This document shows positions 35,189-44,245 of a DNA stretch of 64,000 bases, piece by piece. Both the position numbers and the translations under genes were made by a program. Origin of the DNA: Nitrospinae bacterium bin107 (GTDB lineage: Bacteria; UBA8248); assembly GCA_002238965.1 (NCBI GenBank), contig MPNJ01000008.1:1-64000 (forward strand), written 5' to 3'. The notes beneath the pieces are model-generated. The model saw only the letters and a program-made list of their open reading frames with translations. It did not search any database and was not told where the DNA came from. How positions within the stretch are numbered: the stretch's first letter is position 1; each line of letters begins with the position of its first letter.

Positions 35189-36177
35189 TCACCTACCGCG
35201 AAGCGCTGAGCGCCGCTATGTGGGAAGAGATGGAGCGAGACGAGGAAGTCTTTCTCCTGGGAGAAGACATCGGTCTGGGCGGCGGGGCCTTCAACATCAC
35301 AAAAGGGTTCATGGAGAAATTCGGGCGCGACCGCGTGGTGGACGTTCCCCTGAGCGAGGCGGGCTTCACGGGTACGGCCATCGGCGCGGCGCTTTGCGGC
35401 ATGCGGCCCGTAGTGGAGTTTCAGTTCGCCGATTTCGTCACCGAATCCTACAAGATGATCGTGGATTACGCGGCCGGGAACCATTACCGGCAGATGGGGC
35501 CGGTGCCCATCGTCCTGCGCCTGCCGGCCGCCGCGCTCGTCAGCGCCGGCCCGTTCCACAGCCAGAACCCCGAAATCTGGTTTTTCGGGACGCCGGGCCT
35601 CAAGATCGTCGCACCCACAACCGCTTTTGACGCCAAGGGGATGCTCAAGGGAGCGATAAGAGACCCCAATCCCGTCATCTTCATGGAATATAAAAAATTC
35701 TATAACTACCCGGTGAACGAACTGCCCGATGTCTTGAGGCCCGAAATCCCCGAGCAGGACTACACCGTGCCCTTCGGCGAAGCGAGAACCCTGCGCGAAG
35801 GGGACGACATATCGCTCATCACCTTCGGCACCACGGTGCTCGAAGCCTTGGAAGCGGCGGAAGTGCTCGAAAATGATGGTGTGTCGGTGGAGGTCATCGA
35901 TCTCAGGACCCTGGTTCCGCTCGATAAAGAAGCGATCCTGAAAAGTGTCAGGAAAACAGGGAAAATCCTCTTCCTGCACGAAGCGAGAAAACGAGGCGGC
36001 GTGGGCGGAGAGCTGGCCGCCATCGTGAGCGAGGAGGTCTTTGAGTATCTGGACGCCCCCGTGCGCCGGGTCGGTGCGCCCGAAGCCCACGTGCCGCTCA
36101 GCCCCCCGCTCGAGCGCGCCTACCTGCCCAGCACCGAGAAGGTCGTAGACGAACTGCGCGATCTCGCCGCGTTCTAA
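35185..36177 (+). CDS. 2-oxo acid dehydrogenase E1 component, beta subunit
   Basis: 330 aa. Transketolase pyrimidine-binding domain: YREALSAAMWEEMERDEEVF, LGEDIGLGGGAFNITKG, PLSEAGFTGTAIGAALCGMR and PVVEFQFADFV, with the Glu of the E1-beta active site. The C-terminal transketolase domain follows, ending HVPLSPPLERAYLPS. It pairs with the overlapping alpha gene to form an alpha2beta2 E1 that transfers an acyl group to E2 lipoyl. Closest in pattern to acetoin/pyruvate dehydrogenase beta chains. Confidence 0.88.
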   Translation: MITYREALSAAMWEEMERDEEVFLLGEDIGLGGGAFNITKGFMEKFGRDRVVDVPLSEAGFTGTAIGAALCGMRPVVEFQFADFVTESYKMIVDYAAGNHYRQMGPVPIVLRLPAAALVSAGPFHSQNPEIWFFGTPGLKIVAPTTAFDAKGMLKGAIRDPNPVIFMEYKKFYNYPVNELPDVLRPEIPEQDYTVPFGEARTLREGDDISLITFGTTVLEALEAAEVLENDGVSVEVIDLRTLVPLDKEAILKSVRKTGKILFLHEARKRGGVGGELAAIVSEEVFEYLDAPVRRVGAPEAHVPLSPPLERAYLPSTEKVVDELRDLAAF

Positions 36178-36257
36178 CCCCCGCCTCATCTGGCGCATTT
36201 CAGAATTTTCGAGTAAAACAAATTTTCGATTTTCTTCATCACGCTTGAGGGAGCCCC

Positions 36258-37541
36258 ATGTACACCGCGCGCATCAGAATGCCCCGCATGGGAACCAGCG
36301 TGCACGAGAGCACGGTGGTCGCCTGGAAGAAGGCGGTGGGCGACATGGTGGCGAAGGGCGAGGTGCTGCTTTCGGCGGAGAGCGACAAGGTGGAGTTCGA
36401 GGTCGAGGCTCCCGCAGACGGCGTGATAACGGAGATATTGGCGGAATCGGAAGAGACGGTTCCCGTCGGTGAAGTGCTGGCGACCATGGAGACAGAAACC
36501 GAGGTCGCCGACGAGACGCCCGAGCCCGAAAAACCGGATTCGGACGCGAGCGACTGGGCGGCCCCTGTCGCGCCGTTGCAACCGAGGGAAAAACCCGTCA
36601 TCCCGGCGGCGCGGGTGGATAAAACACCCCGCCCTTCAACTGAGGGGAAAGCCTGGCTCTCCCCGCGCGTCCAGAGCCTTGCCGCCGCGCACGGGGTCGG
36701 GCTGGACGTAGTCGCAGGAATCGCGGGCACGGGAACGGGCGGACGCGTTACCGCGCGCGACGTGGAGGCGTTCATCGCGGGCGGCGGCGCACCGCCGCGC
36801 ATCGAGATGTCCTGGGCGCCGCTCAGCGAAAACCGGGATGAGCGCGTAGAGCCCCTCAGCAGGGTCAGGAAACGGATCGCCGAAAACCTCACCCGCTCGG
36901 TGCGCGAGATTCCCCAGGTCACAAGCTGGCTCGAGGTGGATATGAGCGGCGTTTCGGCCTTTCGGGATGCGAACAAAGAGGCGTTTCGCGAGAAACACGG
37001 CGCAAACCTCACCTACACGCCCTTTTTCATCATGGCGCTCGTCCACGCGCTCAGAAACGAAGGCAACGATCGCTTCAGCGCCACGTTTGAAGACGACGCC
37101 CTCACGGTCAAACGCTACCTGAACCTGGGCGTTGCCGTGGACTCCCCGGGCGGCCTCGTGGTTCCCGTCTTGAAAGCAGCGGATTCCATGAACCTGGTGG
37201 AGCTTTCCGTCCGGCTCGAAGATCTGGCCGCCAGGGCCAGAGAGGGCGCGCTCACGCCCGAAGACGTCCGGGGCGGGACGCTCACGCTCACCAATTTCGG
37301 CGCTTCGGGCGCGCTGGGCGGAAATCCCATCATCAACCCGCCCGAGGTGGCCATCATCGGCACAGGCGCCATTGCGCCGCGCCCGGTGGCCCTTCCGAAC
37401 GGTTCAGTCTCCGTGCGGCCCATGATGACCCTGGCGATCACCTTCGATCACCGCGTGAACGACGGCATGGCGGCCGGCAGGTTCATCTCCGACGCACGCG
37501 ATGCGCTCGAGAACATGGACTTTTCCCTTTTGGAGTATTGA
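36258..37541 (+). CDS. Dihydrolipoamide acyltransferase (E2) of 2-oxo acid dehydrogenase
   Basis: 427 aa. N-terminal lipoyl domain (about 1-80, with lipoylated Lys in SAESDKVEFEVEAP), a linker, a peripheral subunit-binding domain near residues 130-175 (SPRVQSLAAAHGVGLD), and the catalytic domain with ITFDHRVNDGMAAGRF close to the C-terminus, His and Asp in place. Starts 80 bp after E1-beta with GAGGGA upstream. It completes E1-E2 of a complex whose E3 is not local. Downstream is a CitE-like lyase, hinting at a catabolic operon yielding acyl-CoA. Confidence 0.9.
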   Translation: MYTARIRMPRMGTSVHESTVVAWKKAVGDMVAKGEVLLSAESDKVEFEVEAPADGVITEILAESEETVPVGEVLATMETETEVADETPEPEKPDSDASDWAAPVAPLQPREKPVIPAARVDKTPRPSTEGKAWLSPRVQSLAAAHGVGLDVVAGIAGTGTGGRVTARDVEAFIAGGGAPPRIEMSWAPLSENRDERVEPLSRVRKRIAENLTRSVREIPQVTSWLEVDMSGVSAFRDANKEAFREKHGANLTYTPFFIMALVHALRNEGNDRFSATFEDDALTVKRYLNLGVAVDSPGGLVVPVLKAADSMNLVELSVRLEDLAARAREGALTPEDVRGGTLTLTNFGASGALGGNPIINPPEVAIIGTGAIAPRPVALPNGSVSVRPMMTLAITFDHRVNDGMAAGRFISDARDALENMDFSLLEY

Positions 37542-37623
37542 ATACCGGAATCCCGCAGCCGGAACCTGCGTTCACTTGCGTCCGGCGAGCGGCCACACGA
37601 CTACAAGGAGTATTAAAAATCCC

Positions 37624-38538
37624 ATGGCCAGACCAGACATCGACACCCCCTTGCGCTCCATGCTCTTCATCCCCGGTTCGAGCGAGAAGATGGTGGGCAA
37701 AGGCCCCACCATCGAGGCGGACGCCGCCCTGTTCGATCTCGAGGATTCCGTCGCCCCCCAGATGAAGGAAGCGGCGCGCGAACTCGTGCGCTCAGGCATC
37801 GCCGAGACGAGCAGCGCCCCGAACGGCCCATCCACCATCCTCGTCCGCGTGAACGACGTGGAATCAGGCATGCTGGATGAGGACATCGACGCCATCATGA
37901 CCGAAGGGCTCGACGGCATATTTCTGCCCAAGCCGGAGAGCGCTGCGGACGTGAGAACCGCCGATGCGATTTTGGCGAAATACGAGCGCGAGCGCGGACT
38001 CGAAGAAGGCGGGGTGGGTATCATCGCGCAGATCGAGAGCGCCTCGGGCGTCGTGCACTGCTACGACATCTGCAAAGCGGCGGATCGCGTGGTGGGCGTG
38101 AACCTCGGGAGCGCGGAGGATGCCGATCTGTGCCGCAGCCTGGGGGCCACCTGGACGGAAGACGGAACGACGCTCCTCTACACGCGGAGCAAGGTGCTCG
38201 TCGAGGCGCGCGCCGCGCGACTGCCCCACCCCACCGACGGCGTCTACATGCGACTGCAGGACGACGACGGCTGCCGGGCGGATGCGGAATTCGCCAAGAA
38301 ACTCGGCTATACCGGCAAAGCGGCCATCCACCCGAGGCAGGTGCCGATTTTCAACGACGTCTACTCCCCGAGCGACGAGGAAATCTCCTACTACACCGAG
38401 ATGGCCGAAGCCTACCGCGAGGGCGAGGCGCAGGGACTCGGCGCGGTTTCCTTTCAGGGGAAGATGATCGATATCGCCATGGTCAAACACGCGGATAACG
38501 TGCTCGCCCGCGCCCGCGCCATCGCCGAAAGAGCGTAA
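37624..38538 (+). CDS. HpcH/HpaI aldolase / CitE-like lyase
   Basis: 304 aa from ATG 37624; the longer in-frame start is not supported. CitE-type TIM barrel: RSMLFIPGSSEKMV, DAALFDLEDSVAP with conserved Glu/Asp for Mg, RVNDVES, GIFLPKPES, and QIESASGVVHC, then GYTGKAAIHPRQVPIFN. Members cleave malyl-CoA, citramalyl-CoA or citryl groups, or act as thioesterases. Which one is not determined. Same strand as E1-E2 with about 80 bp gap and six bases before the following gene. Confidence 0.85.
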   Translation: MARPDIDTPLRSMLFIPGSSEKMVGKGPTIEADAALFDLEDSVAPQMKEAARELVRSGIAETSSAPNGPSTILVRVNDVESGMLDEDIDAIMTEGLDGIFLPKPESAADVRTADAILAKYERERGLEEGGVGIIAQIESASGVVHCYDICKAADRVVGVNLGSAEDADLCRSLGATWTEDGTTLLYTRSKVLVEARAARLPHPTDGVYMRLQDDDGCRADAEFAKKLGYTGKAAIHPRQVPIFNDVYSPSDEEISYYTEMAEAYREGEAQGLGAVSFQGKMIDIAMVKHADNVLARARAIAERA

Positions 38539-38544
38539 GGGCAA

Positions 38545-39570
38545 ATGACGGACGCTCCTGACCCGGTCGAGCATTTCTTCGCGCAACCCTGGTCCGACGG
38601 CCTGCCCGTCGTGGTCCCGACCGAAGAGCGCCTGACGTACATGCTGGAAAACTACGCGCCCGATGCGCTCATCGGCCACGTGCCGCCCGCGAATCATCCC
38701 GCGACGGTAGAGGCCGTGGCGATCCACGCCGTCATGGCGGGCTGTAAGCCCGAATACTTCCCGGCGCTTTTGTGCGCCCTTTCGTGCATTCTGGATACGC
38801 GCTTCAACATGAACGGCATCCAGGCCACGATGAACCCCGCCGGCCCCCTCATCGTCATGAACGGCCCCTACCCCCGCGAGATCGGCGTACACGGCGGCAC
38901 GGGCTGCCTGGGGCCGGGCTTCCGGGCCAACGCGACCATCGGCCGCGCGCTCAGGCTCATGCTCCTGAACCTGGGCGGGGGGATTCCCGGCGTGGTGGAC
39001 ATGAGCACGTTCGGAAGCCCGAGCAAATTCGCCTACTGCCTGCGCGAGAACGAGGAAATCAGCCCCTGGCCCTCGCTGGCCGAAGAACGCGGATTCGGAA
39101 AAGAAGAAAACGTCGTCACCGCCTGCGCGGGGGAAGGCCCGCGCGTCGCGCTCGATGATTCGAGCGATCACCCGGACGGCGTGCTCACCACGATAGCGAG
39201 CACCATCTCCACCATGGGCACGCGCCACGCCTACTCGCCCGTGGGCCTAACGGTGGTCATGGGGCCGGAACACGCGCAGCTTCTCGCCGACCACGGCTTC
39301 AGCCGGGACGACGCCAAGCAAGGCCTCGTCGAGCGCGCCCGCCTGCCCGTGGGGCTGCTAAAGCGCGGCGGCCGCTACCGGGGAAAAGAAAAGAGCGAGT
39401 GGCCCGAATGGGTGGATCACGACGACGACGCCTGCATGACGCCCATGATCCGGAAACCCGAAGACATAACCCTCCTGGTAGCCGGCGGCCTGCCCGGCCC
39501 CTCATCGTTCGTCATCCCGGGATGGAACAACACCAACCGGCCCGTCTCGAAGGCGTTCGCCGTGGAGTAG
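38545..39570 (+). CDS. Conserved protein of unknown function (DGLPVV-type)
   Basis: 341 aa, soluble, starting six bases after the CitE-like stop. Notable stretches: WSDGLPVVVPTEERLTYML at the N-terminus, TMNPAGPLIVMNGPYPREIG, GGTGCLGPGFRANATIGRAL with a single Cys, and NLGGGIPGVVDMSTFGSP. I do not recognise a named enzyme family. From memory, proteins with the same DGLPVVPPT opening occur beside UGSC-motif (seleno)proteins in soil and uncultured bacteria, but no UGSC gene is visible here. Likely the last gene of the E1-E2-CitE operon. Confidence 0.65.
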   Translation: MTDAPDPVEHFFAQPWSDGLPVVVPTEERLTYMLENYAPDALIGHVPPANHPATVEAVAIHAVMAGCKPEYFPALLCALSCILDTRFNMNGIQATMNPAGPLIVMNGPYPREIGVHGGTGCLGPGFRANATIGRALRLMLLNLGGGIPGVVDMSTFGSPSKFAYCLRENEEISPWPSLAEERGFGKEENVVTACAGEGPRVALDDSSDHPDGVLTTIASTISTMGTRHAYSPVGLTVVMGPEHAQLLADHGFSRDDAKQGLVERARLPVGLLKRGGRYRGKEKSEWPEWVDHDDDACMTPMIRKPEDITLLVAGGLPGPSSFVIPGWNNTNRPVSKAFAVE

Positions 39571-39607
39571 CCGTATAGCAAACAGGAGCTATTGTCATAT
39601 CCGGTCT

Positions 39608-39618
39608 ATGGACGTCGT
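39608..39618. repeat. Direct repeat ATGGACGTCGT, left of hicBA
   Basis: The same 11 bases recur at 40328-40338, so the pair brackets the hicBA module and its leader (720 bp apart). Flanks show partial further similarity. May mark an insertion boundary, or be chance. Confidence 0.4.
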
Positions 39619-39832
39619 TCATTTAGCGACAAGCCTTCTGTCCGTTTCTCTTTCGTCCACCCCGTCGACCCGCCTGAGGCATGGAGGCGGAAGCAATTTG
39701 AGCGAAGCATTTTCAAAGGAGCTCATCTGTGCACACAACATACCCGGCTTTTTGAAACCATCGTTGAAAAGCCGGACCAAGAAACATAGAATGCCTGATG
39801 CTCAGAAATCTTGGGGTAAGGAGACGTGCAAA

Positions 39833-40030
39833 ATGAAATACAAAATCGTTCTTCAACAATCTGAGGAAGGTTATAGCGTGTGGGTCCCTGGCCTGCCGGG
39901 TTGCTGCTCACAGGGTGAAACGGAGGCTGAGGCCATCTCCAACATCGAGATAGCGGCCAGGGAATACCTTAGCGCCGTGGAGGACCTCCTGGAGGGCGGA
40001 GATATACGGGAAATCGAAGTGGCCGTCTAG
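39833..40030 (+). CDS. hicB: HicB-family antitoxin
   Basis: 65 aa, ATG 39833 with AAGGAG upstream. The partial RNase-H-like HicB fold is evident: YKIVLQQSEEGYSVWVPGLP, GCCSQGETEAEAISNIEIAA, REYL. Such proteins neutralise HicA and often autorepress. It has only the core domain, no C-terminal DNA-binding helix-turn-helix. The toxin starts three bases downstream, giving antitoxin-toxin order. Confidence 0.88.
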   Translation: MKYKIVLQQSEEGYSVWVPGLPGCCSQGETEAEAISNIEIAAREYLSAVEDLLEGGDIREIEVAV

Positions 40031-40032
40031 CC

Positions 40033-40245
40033 GTGCCGAAGATCCCGGGAATCAACCACCTGCATGCGGTGCGTGCCCTGGAAAAAGCCGGCTTTCGTAT
40101 TCTTCGTCAAGGCAAGCACATCATAATGACAGATGGCGTGCGCGTATTGACGATCCCGAGGAACAACCCGGTCAACGCGGTCACGATGGGTGCGATCGTC
40201 AGAGCCTCCGGCCTGAGCGTTGATGAATTCCGCAGACTTTTATGA
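40033..40245 (+). CDS. hicA: HicA-family mRNA interferase toxin
   Basis: 70 aa from a GTG at 40033. The dsRBD-like HicA fold with VRALEKAGFRILRQGKHIIM, carrying the catalytic-type His, and LTIPRNNPVNAVTMGAIVRA at the end. HicA toxins cleave mRNA and tmRNA when free of HicB. Two small hairpins follow the stop: ATGCCA-GAAA-TGGCAT at about 40247 and CCTGC-AAAC-GCAGG at about 40277. Confidence 0.85.
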   Translation: MPKIPGINHLHAVRALEKAGFRILRQGKHIIMTDGVRVLTIPRNNPVNAVTMGAIVRASGLSVDEFRRLL

Positions 40246-40327
40246 AATGCCAGAAATGGCATGACGTACCTTGAAACCTGCAAACGCAGGCTAAGTGTTA
40301 GGTTTGATCTACTATCAAATCGGATGC

Positions 40328-40338
40328 ATGGACGTCGT
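40328..40338. repeat. Direct repeat ATGGACGTCGT, right of hicBA
   Basis: Identical to 39608-39618. Confidence 0.4.
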
Positions 40339-40360
40339 GAATCAATCGCCGCTATATCCC

Positions 40361-41884
40361 CTAACACCCGTAGGCCTTGCCCTCCTGGGGTGTGAGGCGC
40401 TTCCAGCCCATCGCAAGCTCCGCGAGGATCCGCACGCCAACGCCGGTGCCCCCCTCGGGGCGGTAGGGATCGGCTTTTCCGGTGTGAGACGGCCCCGCGA
40501 TGTCGAGGTGCACCCAGGGCGTCTCGTCGGCGAAATGCTGCAAAAACGCGGCGGCGGTGTTCGCTCCCCCCCAGCGCGCGCCCGAGATGTTGCACATATC
40601 GGCTAACTTTCCCTTCATCGCCTCGCCGTATTCCGGGAACAGCGGCATGTGCCAGACGCGGTCACCCGTGCGCTCGCCCAGGTCGCGCACGCGACCCAGC
40701 AGCTCGTCGTGCGTCCCGTACATGCCCGTCACCTTCTGGCCCAGCGCCACCATGCAGGCGCCCGTCAAGGTGGCGAGATCGATCATGCACTGGGGCTTGT
40801 ATTTCTCGCGCGTGTAGTGGAGCGCATCGGCGAGGACGAGCCTGCCCTCGGCGTCGGTGTTGTGGATTTCAATCGTCGTTCCCTTCATGGAGCGCACGAT
40901 GTCGCCGGGCCGCGTGGCGTCGCCGTCCACCATGTTCTCCACGAGGCCCGTTACGCCGATTACCGGCACGCGGGGCTTCGAGCGCGCGACGGCCAGCATG
41001 GCGCCCAGAACGGCGGCGGCGCCGCTCATGTCGGTCGTCATCAGTTCGAGACCGCCGCTCGGCTTGATGGATATGCCGCCCGTGTCGAACGTCACCCCCT
41101 TGCCGACGAAGGCGATGGGTTTCTGGCTTCTGGCGCCCTCTGGCCTGTATTCGAGGACCACCATGCGAGGGGGTTCGCTGCTGCCCCGGTTTACCGAGAG
41201 AAGCGCGCCCATCTTCATTCTCGCCATCTGCTTCTCGTCCAGCACGCGGCACTTCAAGCCTTCACGCCGTGCCATCGCGCGCGCCATATCGGCCAGCGCG
41301 GGCGGGCGCTTCTCGTTGCTGGGCGTGTTGATGAGGTCGCGCGCATAGTTCGTCCCCTCGCAAAGCGCACGCCCATAGCGCACGCCGCGCCGCATCGCGC
41401 TCAGGTTCCTGCCTCGCCCACCGCACAAAACGACGCGCGAGACCTCATTCTTCTCATCATTATCCCCGCTCTTGTACTTGCCCATCCGGTAGAGCCCGAG
41501 ACCCACGCCTTCGACTATCGCCTGGGCCGCCTCTCTTGCTTCGAAGCCATTTCCGGTGGTGGAGGCCGAAACTGCGACACTTTTTAAGCTCTCGGCCCGC
41601 GCGCGCCTGGCCGCCAGAGCGCTGGCGCAGCGGACCGATTCGGGCGATGCCTCATCGCCCAAGCCGGCAAGAATCACGAATTTGGGCGCTCCGCCGCCAT
41701 CGGGCGCGGGCAGAACGGAGACTTGCCCCTCTTTCCCCTCAAAAACCTTGCGCTCACGCAAGGAAGCCAGGGCATCACCCAGAATATTTTCGAGCTGTTC
41801 GTTTTTTTCGTCTTTCGCCATGAGGCAAACCAGGGCGTCCGTCCCCTGGTCGAAGCCTTCACCGCCGACAACGGAGAACCGCAT
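40361..41884 (-). CDS. pepA: Leucyl aminopeptidase (M17 family)
   Basis: 507 aa from ATG 41884, with GGAG six bases upstream; the Met two codons earlier sits on the ribosome-binding site. N-terminal macro-like domain, then the catalytic domain with FVGKGVTFDTGGISIKPSGG, TDMSGAAAVLGAM and the family signature NTDAEGRLVLADAL, which carry the two-metal ligands and active-site Lys and Arg. It removes N-terminal residues, preferably Leu, from cytosolic peptides. Isolated minus-strand gene. Confidence 0.95.
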   Translation of the reverse strand: MRFSVVGGEGFDQGTDALVCLMAKDEKNEQLENILGDALASLRERKVFEGKEGQVSVLPAPDGGGAPKFVILAGLGDEASPESVRCASALAARRARAESLKSVAVSASTTGNGFEAREAAQAIVEGVGLGLYRMGKYKSGDNDEKNEVSRVVLCGGRGRNLSAMRRGVRYGRALCEGTNYARDLINTPSNEKRPPALADMARAMARREGLKCRVLDEKQMARMKMGALLSVNRGSSEPPRMVVLEYRPEGARSQKPIAFVGKGVTFDTGGISIKPSGGLELMTTDMSGAAAVLGAMLAVARSKPRVPVIGVTGLVENMVDGDATRPGDIVRSMKGTTIEIHNTDAEGRLVLADALHYTREKYKPQCMIDLATLTGACMVALGQKVTGMYGTHDELLGRVRDLGERTGDRVWHMPLFPEYGEAMKGKLADMCNISGARWGGANTAAAFLQHFADETPWVHLDIAGPSHTGKADPYRPEGGTGVGVRILAELAMGWKRLTPQEGKAYGC

Positions 41885-42133
41885 GACCATCTCCTCTCCC
41901 GATAACACCTGAAATAGAAAGCGAATGGAGGAAAGTGTATCCCAGAGCGGCGCGCACGGCTATGCGGTTCGGTCTCTCCCACCTTTTTCTCATGAGGATG
42001 AGCGCGCGGATTGTCTTACCCGGCAACCTGCCCCTAGAATGCCCGGCAATGTCGGCATATAAGAGCGAGTCGGGCGCATCGCGCCCCACGCTCAACAGTG
42101 ATAGTTTTTACCTCTCACGCGAAGGAATAGGCC

Positions 42134-42571
42134 ATGAGTTTCTATAACTGGGACATGCTTCCCTTGAGCCACGACCGCCCCGGCGTCGCGCACAGGCGTA
42201 TTTTCGGCGACAACATCCAGATGCAGCACCTGATCACCGAGCCGGGCGGCACACCCTCGAAAATGCACAACCATCCCGATCACGAGGAGTTCTTCTACAT
42301 CCAGGCGGGCGAGTGGGAGTTCACGCTCGAAGACGATGTGCGGCGCATCGGGCCGGGCGACGTGGTGCACGTCAAGGCGGGCGCGATGCACACGTTGAAG
42401 CTCGTGAGTGATGAGCCGGGAATGGCGCTTGAGGTGTTCTACCCGATGTGGAACCCGGAACTCGCCGGTGACAAGGAGGATTTCACGATAGACGCCATCA
42501 AGAGCCGCATGGAATTCGCCGAAGAACCCGACGAAATGAACCGGGGCCGCCCGCCCGGACACGGGGATTAA
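42134..42571 (+). CDS. Cupin-domain protein
   Basis: 145 aa, ATG 42134 with AAGGAAT upstream. A single cupin barrel: motif 1 HNHPDHEEFFYIQAGEWEF (metal-type His, His, Glu) and motif 2 GDVVHVKAGAMHTLKLVSDE (third His). Small cupins bind metal and act as dioxygenases, isomerases or sensors; no specific role is evident. Monocistronic. Confidence 0.8.
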   Translation: MSFYNWDMLPLSHDRPGVAHRRIFGDNIQMQHLITEPGGTPSKMHNHPDHEEFFYIQAGEWEFTLEDDVRRIGPGDVVHVKAGAMHTLKLVSDEPGMALEVFYPMWNPELAGDKEDFTIDAIKSRMEFAEEPDEMNRGRPPGHGD

Positions 42572-42730
42572 CGGGGGAGAGCCGCGTGGCGCATCGCCCC
42601 TCATCCCGAGTAGGCGCGCAGCGCCGTATCGAGGGATGGAGCTGCCATCCTCCCGGCGGGTGAGGAAAACGGGGGAGCTTCGTCGCTGCCGGGGAAGTGG
42701 TATTTTCCCCGCCCTCCTCCAAATACGCAC

Positions 42731-42763
42731 AAAAAAACAGGCGGCGCCCGTCGACGCCGCCTG
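42731..42763 (-). terminator. Rho-independent terminator downstream of a 31-aa ORF
   Basis: A perfect 9-bp stem, CAGGCGGCG with CGCCGCCTG (42738-42763), followed on the minus strand by seven T (42737-42731). It ends the transcript of the mini-ORF at 42817-42912. Confidence 0.85.
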
Positions 42764-42816
42764 CTGTTTATTGAATTTCCCTCAATGTTCCGTTTCAGGT
42801 AACACCAAGGGTCAGC

Positions 42817-42912
42817 TTAGGGTTTCTTGAGAACCCTCTTCCGGTGGTGAGCCGTTTTCAGAACCCTCCGGAGATTTGTGTTAAGGGCGGTTACTATCAG
42901 TCGTCTTACCAT
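42817..42912 (-). CDS. Tiny very basic protein (31 aa)
   Basis: ATG 42912 to TAA 42817. The encoded peptide starts MVRRLIVTALNTNLRRVL and ends HHRKRVLKKP, with about twelve Lys/Arg/His residues. AGAGGAGG lies seven bases upstream, and a strong terminator follows 53 bases after the stop, so a dedicated transcript is likely. Composition resembles ribosome-associated or nucleic-acid-binding mini-proteins, but no family is recognised. Too short for usual ORF calling. Confidence 0.6.
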   Translation of the reverse strand: MVRRLIVTALNTNLRRVLKTAHHRKRVLKKP

Positions 42913-43087
42913 GACAGCCCTCCTCTTTCTATATGTGCAAACAAATCCTAGCAAAGGACCGGAATCGTGTCAAGAATTTTTTATCTTCAAAAGCGCGAGA
43001 AAATCTCAGTCCCATACATTTCAATAACTTATCCGCATATTTTTCATTGACGACTCACCCGCCCATCCGGCACGACGCGCCCGCCTC

Positions 43088-44194
43088 TTACGCCTCGATG
43101 ATGGCGGAGACCACCCCTCCGCCCACCGGCCCCTGGTGGAACACGAGGCCGGCCGAGACGTAAACCGCCGGGTCCTGCACCACCGAGGCGATGACGGCGT
43201 TCGCCACGGCGCGCACGGGCCGCGTACCCAGAACCGAATCCGTAAGCAGCGTGACCCGCTTGCCCAGAAGCCTGCCGTCCCAGGGAGCGCCCGCTTTGGC
43301 GAACGCGTGCACCACTCTGCTCAAATCCTCCGCACCCGGCAGGCCGTCGAAAGCCAGTCCCGCGTTCCTGAGCGCCTGACGGACGGCGTCGGCGTCGATC
43401 AGGTGCTGCATCACCGCGCGGCCGATCTTGTAGCGGCTCACCGACTGTGCGGAATTCGCCAGTACGACGACTTCAGAGCGCATGAGTTCCACGCCCGCAG
43501 AGCAGGAGATCATCTCGGAATAGAGATCACCCCGGCTGCAGACGTCGGATATCTCGAACGAATCGCGGGCAATCTCCCCGATGCCCACCGCAGCGCCCAG
43601 GGCCGAGCAACCGTTCGAGAGGCTCATCGAGCGCGTGGTGTCCGTGCTCACCACCTTCTTGCCGCGCGAGGCCGCGTCGTTGATGCGGTCCGACGTGAGC
43701 AGCGGGCATTTCACCTGCACGTAGCCCACGTCATCCAGCGAATCCACGCCCGCTCGCTCGAGCGCCTCCTCAGCCGCCTCGGCCACCAAGTCCACCTGCG
43801 CCATCGTGCCCAGTTCCTCGGGCAGAAGCTCACGGGTGAAGGCGACCCCCATCGAGAGGCGCTTTTCCCCGGGGCTGTCGGCGTCGCCCACGTCGGTTTT
43901 GGAAAACGCCACCGCGTGGGGACTCATGACCCCCTCGCATCCGCCCGACATCACCATCGCGCACATGCCCTGCACCTCGTCGCGGGAGAGGCCCAAGTTT
44001 TCCATCATGTAATCCTCGAAGGAATGAAGCGCGTAGGGCCTCGAATAGTCGTTCACCCGGCCGTTGCCCTCCGTCTTGGCGATGATGGCCTGAATGTCCG
44101 CCGCCTGAATGCGGCCTTCCGCCACTGCATCCGCAAGGCCCGAGACGTCCTCGGGTCCCGACATCTGAAACTTCACCACCTGGGTATCAAACAC
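43088..44194 (-). CDS. Ring-opening amidohydrolase (cyanuric acid hydrolase/barbiturase family)
   Basis: 368 aa from GTG 44194 with GAGGAG upstream. The three-fold pseudo-symmetric AtzD fold is recognised from its Ser-containing repeats: VMSGGCEGVMSPHAVAF near residue 80, SLSNGCSALGAAVGIGE near 200, and VFHQGPVGGGVVSAII at the end, with VGYVQVKCPLL between. Family members hydrolyse cyanuric acid to carboxybiuret or barbiturate to ureidomalonate. In AtzD the first motif usually has Thr where Cys (SGGCEG) stands here. Immediately upstream is an AtzB/TrzN-type amidohydrolase, supporting a role in N-heterocycle breakdown. Confidence 0.85.
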   Translation of the reverse strand: MFDTQVVKFQMSGPEDVSGLADAVAEGRIQAADIQAIIAKTEGNGRVNDYSRPYALHSFEDYMMENLGLSRDEVQGMCAMVMSGGCEGVMSPHAVAFSKTDVGDADSPGEKRLSMGVAFTRELLPEELGTMAQVDLVAEAAEEALERAGVDSLDDVGYVQVKCPLLTSDRINDAASRGKKVVSTDTTRSMSLSNGCSALGAAVGIGEIARDSFEISDVCSRGDLYSEMISCSAGVELMRSEVVVLANSAQSVSRYKIGRAVMQHLIDADAVRQALRNAGLAFDGLPGAEDLSRVVHAFAKAGAPWDGRLLGKRVTLLTDSVLGTRPVRAVANAVIASVVQDPAVYVSAGLVFHQGPVGGGVVSAIIEA

Positions 44195-44245
44195 GGTAAA
44201 TCCTCCTCACTGTGCGTCTAAGGCATCCGATGCACGAACGCCGCT

